Shown in pieces: positions 46,249 through 54,888 of a stretch of 64,000 nt of DNA. The DNA comes from Marinobacter azerbaijanicus (GTDB lineage: Bacteria; Pseudomonadota; Gammaproteobacteria; Pseudomonadales; Oleiphilaceae). A model generated the notes under the pieces. That model saw only the letters and a program-made list of their open reading frames with translations. It searched no databases and had not been told where the DNA came from. Position 1 is the first letter of the stretch; the number at the start of each line of letters is the position of its first letter. The stretch lies in NCBI RefSeq assembly GCF_030250645.1, contig NZ_JASSVS010000003.1, positions 248,001-312,000 on the forward strand, given 5' to 3'. The translations under genes and the position numbers were made by a program.

Positions 46249-47385
46249 ATGGCTTGTGTGGAACTGAAAAACATCAATAAAACCTTTGGCAACATTGAAA
46301 TTATCCCCAGTGTGAACCTGCGGGTCGAAGACGGTGAATTCGTGGTCTTTGTGGGGCCTTCGGGCTGTGGTAAATCCACGCTGTTGCGGCTCATAGCCGG
46401 GCTGGAAGATCCCACGGCAGGGGACATCGAGATTGCAGGAAAGGTGGTGACCGACCTGTCTCCGAAGGAGCGAGGCGTGGGCATGGTATTCCAGTCCTAT
46501 GCGCTCTACCCGCATATGTCGGTATACGAGAACATTGCCTTCGGGCTGAAACTGGACAAGGCCAACAAGGGTAGGGTCCGGGAATGGGTGGAAAAGACCG
46601 CGGAGGTGCTCCAGCTGACCAGTCTGCTGCAACGCAAACCCCGTGAACTGTCCGGTGGCCAGCGTCAGCGGGTGGCAATTGGCCGGGCCATGGCCCGGGA
46701 ACCGCAAATCATGCTGTTTGACGAGCCACTGTCCAACCTGGACGCCAGTCTGCGTGTGCAAATGCGTACGGAAATTGCGAAGCTGCACGACCGGCTACAG
46801 TCCACCATGATCTATGTGACCCATGATCAGGTTGAAGCCATGACCCTGGCGGACAAGATCGTCGTGCTGAACGGTGGCCACATAGAGCAGGTTGGCACAC
46901 CCTATGAACTGTATGAAACCCCTGCCAGTCTGTTCGTGGCGGGATTCATCGGTTCGCCGAAAATGAACCTGATTCCCGCCTCGATAAAGTCAACGAACCC
47001 GGGTAGGTCGGTTGATGTTGATGTGTGTGGCATGGGGACGGTGACGGTGGAGCGGGACGCTTCCCACATGGCCGATGGTGCCGCAATGACCGTCGGCCTG
47101 AGGCCTGAGCACATCCGCCTGTCGGTTTCGGGACCGGACTCAGGACTGGAAGTGGTGAATGTGGAGTATCTCGGCAACGAGGCGTATGTATACCTGGAAA
47201 TGCCGGGTATGGACGATCTGGTGGTGGTGCGTGAATCGGTTCCCTGTCAGATCAGGGCCGGCCAGAGGGTTGCCCTGGACGCCGACCCGGAACGCCTCCA
47301 CGTATTCGATGCCGACGGACACAGCCTGCCGCGCGTGCAGCCGCAAGGGGAAGACGATTCGGTGCAGCAAGCTGCAAGTAACTGA
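46249..47385 (+). CDS. ABC sugar transporter ATPase (UgpC/MalK-type)
   Basis: The protein has 378 residues. Walker A is GPSGCGKST, the signature LSGGQRQRVAIGRA, Walker B IMLFDEPLSNLDA, and the C-terminal TOBE/regulatory domain from about 235 has MNLIPASIKS and GLRPEHIRL. It energises the permeases encoded upstream. ATG 46249 follows AGAGGAG; an in-frame extension upstream overlaps the glucosidase and is rejected. Confidence 0.93.
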   Translation: MACVELKNINKTFGNIEIIPSVNLRVEDGEFVVFVGPSGCGKSTLLRLIAGLEDPTAGDIEIAGKVVTDLSPKERGVGMVFQSYALYPHMSVYENIAFGLKLDKANKGRVREWVEKTAEVLQLTSLLQRKPRELSGGQRQRVAIGRAMAREPQIMLFDEPLSNLDASLRVQMRTEIAKLHDRLQSTMIYVTHDQVEAMTLADKIVVLNGGHIEQVGTPYELYETPASLFVAGFIGSPKMNLIPASIKSTNPGRSVDVDVCGMGTVTVERDASHMADGAAMTVGLRPEHIRLSVSGPDSGLEVVNVEYLGNEAYVYLEMPGMDDLVVVRESVPCQIRAGQRVALDADPERLHVFDADGHSLPRVQPQGEDDSVQQAASN

Positions 47386-47403
47386 AACACAGGCCAGCAG
47401 ACA

Positions 47404-48468
47404 ATGGAAACAGCAAACCCTGATAACCGGCCAAGGCGACTGACCGTTAAACTGATGGCTGAAAAGTTGAATGTGTCGACGGCGACCATTTCCAACGCGT
47501 TCAACCGCCCGGACCAGCTCTCCGATGCCCGACGTCGATGGATTCTGGAGGAGTGCAAACGCCACGGCTACCTCGGCCCCAATGCCGCCGCACGCAGCCT
47601 TCGCACCGGGCGAACCGGTAACGTCGGGGTGATGCTGGCGGATAATCTGGCCTACAGCCTGACCGATCCGGTGGCGAGCGAGTTTCTCCATGGCCTGGCG
47701 GAGGTTTTTGACCAGCGGCAGATGAACATGCTGCTGTTATCCGGCCAGGAGGATGATGAGCACCGTAGCCGGGTACAGGAGGCCATGGTGGATGGATTCA
47801 TTGTTTATGGCTGGCTGAAGAAGGGCCGCACCTATGAGCGCCTGTTACAGCACGGCAAGCAGATGGTTGCCGTGGATTTTGATCTTGAGGGATGCACCTG
47901 GGTCAATATCGACAACTACGAGGGGGCACGATGCAGTGCCGAGCATGCTCTGAAAAAACCGCCAGTCAATGTAGCCATCATGGGGCTGCGACTGGTGGAT
48001 ACAGATCGGGTTTGCCGCATCCGTGACCAGGAGTTGTTTAACGAAACCCGTGCCATTTCCGTGCGCAGGCTTCACGGCTATCTGGATGCGCTGAAGGCGG
48101 CAGGCCATCACGTGTCCTCGGACAGGATCTGGTCCACGCCCACCAACACCCATCAGGACGCCTACCAGGCTGCCCGCGAGGCGCTGACCAGTTCTCCTCG
48201 CCCGGATCTCATGCTGTGCATGAGTGACCGGATTGCCCTGGCGGCTATTCAGGCCGCCTTGCAGATGGGACTGAAGGTGCCAGACGACGTTCGTATTGTA
48301 GGCTTCGACGGGATTCCGGAGGGGGCCAACCTGCACCCGTCGCTGACCACCGTGTACCAGCAAAGCGCGGAGAAAGGGCGCACAGCCGCACAGATATTTC
48401 TGGGAGAGAAGGAAGACCGGAATGTTTTGCTGCCAACCTGTTTACTGGTGCGGGAGAGCTGTCCATGA
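47404..48468 (+). CDS. LacI family regulator of the alpha-glucoside operon
   Basis: The protein has 354 residues. The N-terminal helix-turn-helix and hinge (LMAEKLNVSTATISNAFNRP, LGPNAAARSLRTGRTGNVGV) precede a sugar-binding domain (VMLADNLAYSLTDPVASEFL, ... VRIVGFDGIPEG). It probably represses the operon in the absence of a glucoside and may act at the palindromes near 39.8-39.97 kb. It overlaps the sugar kinase by ATGA. Confidence 0.9.
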   Translation: METANPDNRPRRLTVKLMAEKLNVSTATISNAFNRPDQLSDARRRWILEECKRHGYLGPNAAARSLRTGRTGNVGVMLADNLAYSLTDPVASEFLHGLAEVFDQRQMNMLLLSGQEDDEHRSRVQEAMVDGFIVYGWLKKGRTYERLLQHGKQMVAVDFDLEGCTWVNIDNYEGARCSAEHALKKPPVNVAIMGLRLVDTDRVCRIRDQELFNETRAISVRRLHGYLDALKAAGHHVSSDRIWSTPTNTHQDAYQAAREALTSSPRPDLMLCMSDRIALAAIQAALQMGLKVPDDVRIVGFDGIPEGANLHPSLTTVYQQSAEKGRTAAQIFLGEKEDRNVLLPTCLLVRESCP

Positions 48469-49427
48469 CCGACGTGCTCTGTTTTGGCGAGGCACTGATT
48501 GATATGCGCGGTGAATCGGTTTCCGGGCGCCAGGTCTATATTCCGCAGCCAGGCGGCGCACCCGCCAATGTGGCGGTTGGCGTAGCCAGACTTGGCGGCC
48601 GCTCCGGTTTTGTCGGCCAGGTGGGCGCGGATGTATTCGGTAGCGACATCGTAAGGGCAATGGTCGAACACGGCGTTGATGTTTCGCTCACCCGTCAGGC
48701 CGCCGAGGCCATGACGGCGTTGGCACTGGTTACCCTTGATCCTGAGGGTGAGCGCAGGTTTGCCTTTTACAGGACTGAAACAGCGGACATGCTCTATGAG
48801 TCCGACATGTGCCCGGATGAAGCGCTGCAGCGCGCAGGGATTGTGCATTTTTGCTCGAACACCCTGACCGCGCCGGCCATCCGGGAGACAACCTTCTCGC
48901 TGATGCAGCGGGCCAGGCAACACGGCTGCCTGGTCAGTTTTGATGTGAACTATCGGCACCCGCTCTGGCCGGATGGTGAAGCGCCCGCAAGACACATTCT
49001 GAAGGCCGCCAAAATGGCGGACATCGTCAAATTCAGCCGGGAGGAGCTGGAAGCCCTGTTTGGCGACGATGCCCGGCTACCCCATAACCTGCAGGCTGAC
49101 AATGTCCGCCTCCTGCTGGTATCTGATGGAGCAGGGCCGCTAGTTGCCTACACTCCCGCTGGGACGCTTACCCTGCAGCCGCCAGTTATTGAGGCAAAAG
49201 ATACCACCGCCGCTGGTGATTCATTCGTTGCCGGTTTTCTGTTCATGCTTGGCCGGCACATCGGCGACAACTCGGCTTTTGGAGAGTGGCTGGGGCAGCC
49301 GGGCAACCTTGAGGCAGCGCTGGCATTCGCAGCCCGGTGTGGCGCATTTGCTGCCATGCACTATGGTGCGTTCGATGCCCTTCCAACCTTCGACCAGCTA
49401 CAGCGTCTGGTGCCGGAAACCACCTGA
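48465..49427 (+). CDS. PfkB family sugar kinase, probable fructokinase
   Basis: The protein has 320 residues. PfkB signature 1 is GGAPANVAVGVARLGGRSGFVGQVG, signature 2 DTTAAGDSFVAGFLF (the anion-hole Gly-Ala-Gly-Asp motif reads AAGD). The opening LCFGEALIDM and FYRTETADML fit fructokinases. It would phosphorylate the fructose freed from sucrose by the alpha-glucosidase. Last gene of the operon. Confidence 0.85.
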   Translation: MTDVLCFGEALIDMRGESVSGRQVYIPQPGGAPANVAVGVARLGGRSGFVGQVGADVFGSDIVRAMVEHGVDVSLTRQAAEAMTALALVTLDPEGERRFAFYRTETADMLYESDMCPDEALQRAGIVHFCSNTLTAPAIRETTFSLMQRARQHGCLVSFDVNYRHPLWPDGEAPARHILKAAKMADIVKFSREELEALFGDDARLPHNLQADNVRLLLVSDGAGPLVAYTPAGTLTLQPPVIEAKDTTAAGDSFVAGFLFMLGRHIGDNSAFGEWLGQPGNLEAALAFAARCGAFAAMHYGAFDALPTFDQLQRLVPETT

Positions 49428-49559
49428 ATTTCATGCTCCTGCAGCTTTTCCTTCTGCAATTCTTGACTATAGTTAAGAACAGGCAGGGGCTGATCTGTTC
49501 AGTCCTGCAGAGCGTAATTATCCGTGCGAACAACAATATCAACCCAAGGGGGTCGAGAT

Positions 49560-50171
49560 ATGCTCCTGAATCACGCGTTTGGCCTGTTTACCCATCCGGA
49601 TAGTGAGTGGGCGGAAATCCGCAAGGAGCATGCCCCCCCCAGAAGACTCTACGTTGCCTACGTACTGGTCCTGGCAGCCATTGCCCCTATCTGCGCCTAT
49701 ATCTCCACGGCCCACTTTGGCTGGACCGTGGGCAGTGATCGGCTGATCAAATTGACGGAAATCAGTGCCTTTCAGATGAGTGTGCTCACTTATCTGGCGA
49801 TGCTCGTGGGGGTGTTCGCCCTCGGGTATGCAATTAACTGGATGGCCAAGACCTACGGCGCGCGGGAGGAAGTGGTGCCTTCCAATGGCATTGCACTGGC
49901 AGCCTACTCCTGTACGCCGCTATTCCTGGCCGGGTTCGCTCTGCTTTACCCCGTGCCCTGGTTCAATGCCATCGTTTTTCTGGTGGCTGCCGGCTACGGT
50001 GCCTGGCTGATGTACGACGGTTTGCCGATCGTCATGGGCATTCCCAAGGATCAGGCGGTCATGTATGCCGGCGCTCTGCTGACGGTGGCGCTGGTGATTC
50101 TGGTGTCCACCCGTGTTGGCTCCGTTATCCTCTGGAACTACGGTTTCGGTCCGGTGTTTGTCCAAGGCTAG
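49560..50171 (+). CDS. Yip1 family membrane protein
   Basis: The protein has 203 residues and five membrane helices. The start MLLNHAFGLFTHPDSEWAEIR and the PSNGIALAAYSCTPLFLAGF segment are the marks of the bacterial Yip1-like family; its role is unknown. ATG 49560 follows AAGGGGG. The 132-base spacer before it contains a near-palindrome around TTGACTATAGTTAAG that may be part of its promoter. Confidence 0.8.
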   Translation: MLLNHAFGLFTHPDSEWAEIRKEHAPPRRLYVAYVLVLAAIAPICAYISTAHFGWTVGSDRLIKLTEISAFQMSVLTYLAMLVGVFALGYAINWMAKTYGAREEVVPSNGIALAAYSCTPLFLAGFALLYPVPWFNAIVFLVAAGYGAWLMYDGLPIVMGIPKDQAVMYAGALLTVALVILVSTRVGSVILWNYGFGPVFVQG

Positions 50172-50281
50172 GGGTATTAACGCCTGTCGCGATTTGCTAC
50201 TGAAGATGTCGTCATTCGTCATCCTCCTGTTACAAATCCGGTCTACCTTTTACCTGACCAGTAAACAGGGCAGGGACAGGC

Positions 50282-52021
50282 ATGAAACGACTGAGCCGAA
50301 GGGACTTTCTGAAAGCATCCGCCATGGGCATGGGTGCAGTGGTAATCTCGACAGGGCTGGCCGGGTGCGTTCTCGACAGCAAAGACAAGCGGGAGATTAG
50401 CTTTTCCCAGGGTGTGGCCAGTGGCGATCCGCTTCAGGATGGGGTGGTGCTCTGGACCCGGGCTGTCCCGAACGACAGATCCGGCCGCGATGTGGATATT
50501 GCCTGGGAGGTAGCCACGGATTCCGGTTTTCGCGATCTTACCCATTCAGGACGTACCCGCACCTCAGCCAGCCATGATTATACGCTCAAGGTCGACGTTC
50601 GTGGCCTGATGCCCGGCCAGCGTTATTATTATCGCTTTCGGACCGCCAGAAATTCCTCCCCTGTCGGTGTTACCCGGACACTGCCGGAAGGTTCAGTCAG
50701 CCAGGTAACGCTGGCTGTGGTTTCCTGTTCCAATTACCCCGCCGGTTATTTCAATGTCTATCGTGAAATTGCTGCCCTGGATGATGTGGATGCCCTGGTG
50801 CATCTGGGTGATTACATCTACGAGTACAGCAGTGATCCGGGAAGCTATGGTGCCGCCGAGGCTGAATCCATGGGCCGAACCTTCCCCGGGAACAACAATC
50901 TGGAACTGATCAGCCTGGAAGACTATCGGCGCCGGTATGCCATCTATCGCAGCGATGACAACCTGAGGGAATTGCACCGCAAGGTGCCGTTCATAGTGGT
51001 CTGGGACGACCACGAAGTGGCCAACGATACCTGGAAAAACGGCGCAGAAAACCATGACGACGGGGAAGGTGACTTCAACGACCGCAAGCTCGACGCATTG
51101 CGGGCTTACTTCGAATGGATGCCGATCCGACCGGTAACCCAGGGCAACGAGGAAACCATCTTCCGCAGTTTTCGTTTCGGTGACCTGGTCGATCTGCACA
51201 TGCTGGACACCCGCATTATCGGCCGGGACAAGCAGCTCGCCTACACGGATTACCTGACCCAGGACGGTATTGATGAGGCCAGGTTCGCTGCCGACGTAGG
51301 CGACTCCAACCGCACCATGCTGGGCGCGGAACAGCGGCTCTGGCTGGAAACCGCTCTGGCTGGCTCAACAGCCACCTGGCAGGTACTTGGCCAACAGGTG
51401 CTTATGGGCCGGATGACCCTGCCGGCCGAACTGCTGGCCGGCATCATCAACCCGGACCCCGAGGTGCTATTGCCGCTATTTGCGGAACTGGCGAACCTCA
51501 AGGGCCGGTATCTGGCTGGTGACCCCACCCTGAGCGAAACGGAGATTGCCCGGGTCGAAACGGTACTGCCATACAACCTTGATGCCTGGGATGGTTATTA
51601 CGTCGAAAGGGAGGTCATTCTGGAGACGGCACGGCAACTGCAGAAGAACCTTGTGGTGCTGGCTGGCGATACACACAACGCCTGGGCAAGCAATCTCAGG
51701 ACAGCCAGTGGCGACCAGGTCGGTGTGGAGTTTGCCACTGCGGGAGTGTCTTCCCCGGGGCTTGAGGATTACCTGCAGTTACCGGAAGCGGCGGTCCCCG
51801 ACGCTGAGGCTGCCATCAGGATCCTGGTGGACGATCTGGAGTATCTCAATGTGAATCAGCGGGGCTATATGCTGGTGACTTTCACCCCAGAAGAGGTGAG
51901 GGCCGACTGGCGGTTTGTCAGCACCGTCAAGGACCGGGACTACGAGGTAGTCAGCGCCCGCAACGCGGCCCGGAAGATGTTCCCTGGCGACGGCAACCGT
52001 TCGTTGGTGGAGGTGACCTGA
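50282..52021 (+). CDS. phoD: Alkaline phosphatase PhoD, Tat-exported lipoprotein
   Basis: The protein has 579 residues. Twin-arginine signal SRRDFLK (residues 5-11) and a lipobox LAGC with Cys29 make it a Tat-exported lipoprotein. PhoD-family motifs follow: FSQGVASGDPLQDGVVLWTR, HLGDYIYEY, WDDHEVANDTW (metal ligands) and VLAGDTHNAW. It releases phosphate from monoesters and diesters outside the cytosol. A half Pho-box (CTGTTAC, 50227) lies upstream but the second half is poor, so Pho control is likely from function rather than seen. Confidence 0.92.
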   Translation: MKRLSRRDFLKASAMGMGAVVISTGLAGCVLDSKDKREISFSQGVASGDPLQDGVVLWTRAVPNDRSGRDVDIAWEVATDSGFRDLTHSGRTRTSASHDYTLKVDVRGLMPGQRYYYRFRTARNSSPVGVTRTLPEGSVSQVTLAVVSCSNYPAGYFNVYREIAALDDVDALVHLGDYIYEYSSDPGSYGAAEAESMGRTFPGNNNLELISLEDYRRRYAIYRSDDNLRELHRKVPFIVVWDDHEVANDTWKNGAENHDDGEGDFNDRKLDALRAYFEWMPIRPVTQGNEETIFRSFRFGDLVDLHMLDTRIIGRDKQLAYTDYLTQDGIDEARFAADVGDSNRTMLGAEQRLWLETALAGSTATWQVLGQQVLMGRMTLPAELLAGIINPDPEVLLPLFAELANLKGRYLAGDPTLSETEIARVETVLPYNLDAWDGYYVEREVILETARQLQKNLVVLAGDTHNAWASNLRTASGDQVGVEFATAGVSSPGLEDYLQLPEAAVPDAEAAIRILVDDLEYLNVNQRGYMLVTFTPEEVRADWRFVSTVKDRDYEVVSARNAARKMFPGDGNRSLVEVT

Positions 52022-52131
52022 GCGAAGCGTCGGCAGCCATGATCAATCCGGGCTAATCTTGACCTGAAGCAATCCCTCCGGGCAGTGGTCCGGTTTCAAT
52101 AGCGGCAGGTACCTGGCTCGGGAGCCCGGCA

Positions 52132-54888
52132 ATGTTATCCTCTGAATCATTCCTTTCGAACGCCGGTGAATCATCAGCTGGCCACGGCGTGCATTGGCAC
52201 GCTATGGATATCGATGAAACCCGGCTGGCCCTGTCTGCCGCGGCCCCCCTGGTGGCGAGCGAGGTTGCCGAAAGGCTGGAGCAATACGGTCACAATCGCC
52301 TGCCGGAAGCGCACCGCCGTGGGCCTCTGGCCCGTCTTGGCAATCAGCTCAAGAACTTCCTGATTTACGTACTGATCACCGCAGCGACAATCACTGCCTT
52401 GCTGGGTCACTGGGTGGATACGACGGTAATCCTCGCGGTGGTGGTTATCCAGACTCTGGTGGGATTCATCCAGGAAGGCAAGGCCGAGCAGGCACTGTCG
52501 GCGATTCGACATATGTTGGCACCCAAGGCCCTGGTAATCCGTCAGGGAGGCCAGCAGAAAATTGATGCCGCCGAACTGGTGCCCGGTGATACGGTAGTGC
52601 TGGAGCCGGGAGACAGGGTGCCCGCCGATATACGGCTGGAACGCTGCAATAACCTGAAAATTGAAGAAGCCGTACTCACCGGAGAATCCGAACCGGTGGA
52701 CAAAACCACCAGTACGCAGCCGTCCGATGCGGTTCTTGGCGACCAGCTCAATATGGCGTTTTCGGGCACCATGGTGGCGACGGGCACCGGGCGCGGCGTG
52801 GTGGTCAGGACAGGGCAGAGCACTGAAATCGGGCGGATCTCCGGCCTGTTGCAGGATACCACCACTCTTAAAACACCGTTGCTTGAGCAGATCGACCGCT
52901 TTGCCCGTTACCTGTCGCTGATCATCATTGTTGCAGGTCTGGCAATATTCGGTGGTGGGCTCGTATTGAGCGGGCTTCCGGTTCGCGAGCTTTTCATGGC
53001 GGTGGTGGGCCTGACCGTCGCGGCTATTCCCGAGGGGCTGCCGGCCATTCTGACCATTACACTTGCCATTGGCGTAAGACGCATGGCGACCCGCCATGCG
53101 GTCGTGCGACGGATGCCGGTGATTGAAACGCTCGGGGCCGTTTCGGTTATCTGTTCCGACAAAACCGGCACCCTGACACGCAATGAAATGATGGTTACTG
53201 CTGCAGTGGTTGCCGGAAATCGTCTGGATATAGGCGGTGAAGGTTATGAGCCGGAAGGAGATATCCGCGACGGTAGCGGCATAGCTGCCGGTAGCAAACT
53301 GCTGGATGAACTGGGGAGGGCCGCAGCACTTTGCAACGACGCCAACCTGAAGCGTCATGAGGGCACGATACGGGTTGCCGGTGACCCGATGGAGGGGGCC
53401 CTGAAGGTGTTCGCCCAGAAGGCGGGGTTTGATCCGGAAACGGATGGCCGGCAATGGCCCCGGGCTGACGAAATCCCCTTTGATGCCGAGTACCGCTTCA
53501 TGGCGACACTCAACCACGACCACCACCGCCATGGCGTGATCTATGTAAAGGGTGCTCCCGAACGGATACTCGAAATGTCTACCCGCATGGTGACGGACAG
53601 CGGGGATACTGCGGCGCTGGACCGGCAGTCATGGACCAATGCCGTTTCCGAGCTGGCTTCTGAAGGCCTCCGGGTACTGGCATTGGCACGCAGGCCAGCC
53701 GATCCTTCCCAGAACACTCTCGCAGTGGAGGATGTTGAGGAAGGCCTTGAATTGCTGGGACTTGTCGGGCTTCTTGATCCACCGCGACAGGAGGCTGTCC
53801 AGGCGATTCAGGACTGCCATGACGCCGGTATCCGGGTAAAGATGATCACCGGTGATCATGCCATGACGGCCAGTGCCATTGGTGCACGGCTGGGGCTGAA
53901 GAATACTGCCCGGGTCATCACCGGTAGAGACATCGATCAGTTGGATGAGGACGAACTGAAGCAGGTTGCAGGTGAGGTTGATATCTTTGCCCGCACCAGC
54001 CCGGAGCACAAGTTGCGGTTGGTGGAGGCGTTGCAGGCGCTACATGGCGTGGTCGCAATGACCGGGGACGGGGTGAACGACGCGCCCGCACTCAAGCGGG
54101 CCGATGTTGGTATCGCAATGGGTGTCAAGGGCTCGGAGGCTGCCCGTGAGGCTGCGTCGGTGGTGCTGCTGGATGACAATTTTGCCAGCATCGCTGCTGC
54201 GGTGCGGGAGGGCCGCACCGTCTACACCAATCTCAAGAAGGCCATTGCATTCATGCTGCCGATTAATGGCGGTGAATCCGTCAGCCTGATCACCGCCCTT
54301 TTGCTGGGACTGGCGTTGCCGATTTCAGCGCTGCAGATCCTCTGGGTCAACATGGTAAGTTCGGTGATTCTGGCAATGACCCTGGCGTTTGAACCCACGG
54401 AACCGGATGTCATGAAGCGGCCTCCCCGCTTGCGGGATGAATCACTGCTGGCGGGGTTTGTGGTCTGGCGTGTGGCTTTCGTTTCTCTGCTGTTCCTGAC
54501 CGGTATCTTTGCCGCCTGGTACTGGGCCATGCACGTGTTTGATGATGAAGCTGTTGCCCGCACCCTGGCAGTGAACACCCTGGTGGCGATGGAGGTTTTC
54601 TACCTGTTCGCCGTGCGTTACCTTGACAGCGCTTCCATTACGCTACGGGGCGTTCTGGGTACGCCCATTGTATTGCTGGCGGTGGGCGCGGTTATCCTGC
54701 TGCAGTTGCTGTTTACGTACCTGCCGCTGTTCCATCAGACGTTCTCCAGCGCACCCCTCACTCCGGCTGCACTGGCTTTTGCGACCAGTGCAGGGGTGGT
54801 CGTGCTGGTGGTGCTGGAGCTGGAAACCTGGCTCAGGACTCGATGGGGCAGGGGGCGCGGAAGTCCCGTCAGTTCCGGCTCCGGGTGA
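52132..54888 (+). CDS. P-type cation ATPase, type II (Ca2+/Na+-like)
   Basis: The protein has 918 residues. The N-terminal cation_ATPase_N domain (LVASEVAERLEQYGHNRLP), LTGESEPV, ion-binding PEGLP (300-304), phosphorylated Asp343 in CSDKTGTLT, and MTGDGVNDAPALK are all present, with ten predicted helices. The PEGLP motif marks type II pumps (Ca2+, Mg2+ or Na+). It keeps ions out of the cytosol. A shorter start at 52204 is possible. It overlaps the convergent phosphoketolase-like gene by 20 bases. Confidence 0.9.
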   Translation: MLSSESFLSNAGESSAGHGVHWHAMDIDETRLALSAAAPLVASEVAERLEQYGHNRLPEAHRRGPLARLGNQLKNFLIYVLITAATITALLGHWVDTTVILAVVVIQTLVGFIQEGKAEQALSAIRHMLAPKALVIRQGGQQKIDAAELVPGDTVVLEPGDRVPADIRLERCNNLKIEEAVLTGESEPVDKTTSTQPSDAVLGDQLNMAFSGTMVATGTGRGVVVRTGQSTEIGRISGLLQDTTTLKTPLLEQIDRFARYLSLIIIVAGLAIFGGGLVLSGLPVRELFMAVVGLTVAAIPEGLPAILTITLAIGVRRMATRHAVVRRMPVIETLGAVSVICSDKTGTLTRNEMMVTAAVVAGNRLDIGGEGYEPEGDIRDGSGIAAGSKLLDELGRAAALCNDANLKRHEGTIRVAGDPMEGALKVFAQKAGFDPETDGRQWPRADEIPFDAEYRFMATLNHDHHRHGVIYVKGAPERILEMSTRMVTDSGDTAALDRQSWTNAVSELASEGLRVLALARRPADPSQNTLAVEDVEEGLELLGLVGLLDPPRQEAVQAIQDCHDAGIRVKMITGDHAMTASAIGARLGLKNTARVITGRDIDQLDEDELKQVAGEVDIFARTSPEHKLRLVEALQALHGVVAMTGDGVNDAPALKRADVGIAMGVKGSEAAREAASVVLLDDNFASIAAAVREGRTVYTNLKKAIAFMLPINGGESVSLITALLLGLALPISALQILWVNMVSSVILAMTLAFEPTEPDVMKRPPRLRDESLLAGFVVWRVAFVSLLFLTGIFAAWYWAMHVFDDEAVARTLAVNTLVAMEVFYLFAVRYLDSASITLRGVLGTPIVLLAVGAVILLQLLFTYLPLFHQTFSSAPLTPAALAFATSAGVVVLVVLELETWLRTRWGRGRGSPVSSGSG

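Noticed and set aside
50227..50245. Pho box before phoD
   Set aside because: The first heptamer (CTGTTAC) fits but the second does not, and spacing to other candidates is not 11 bases.
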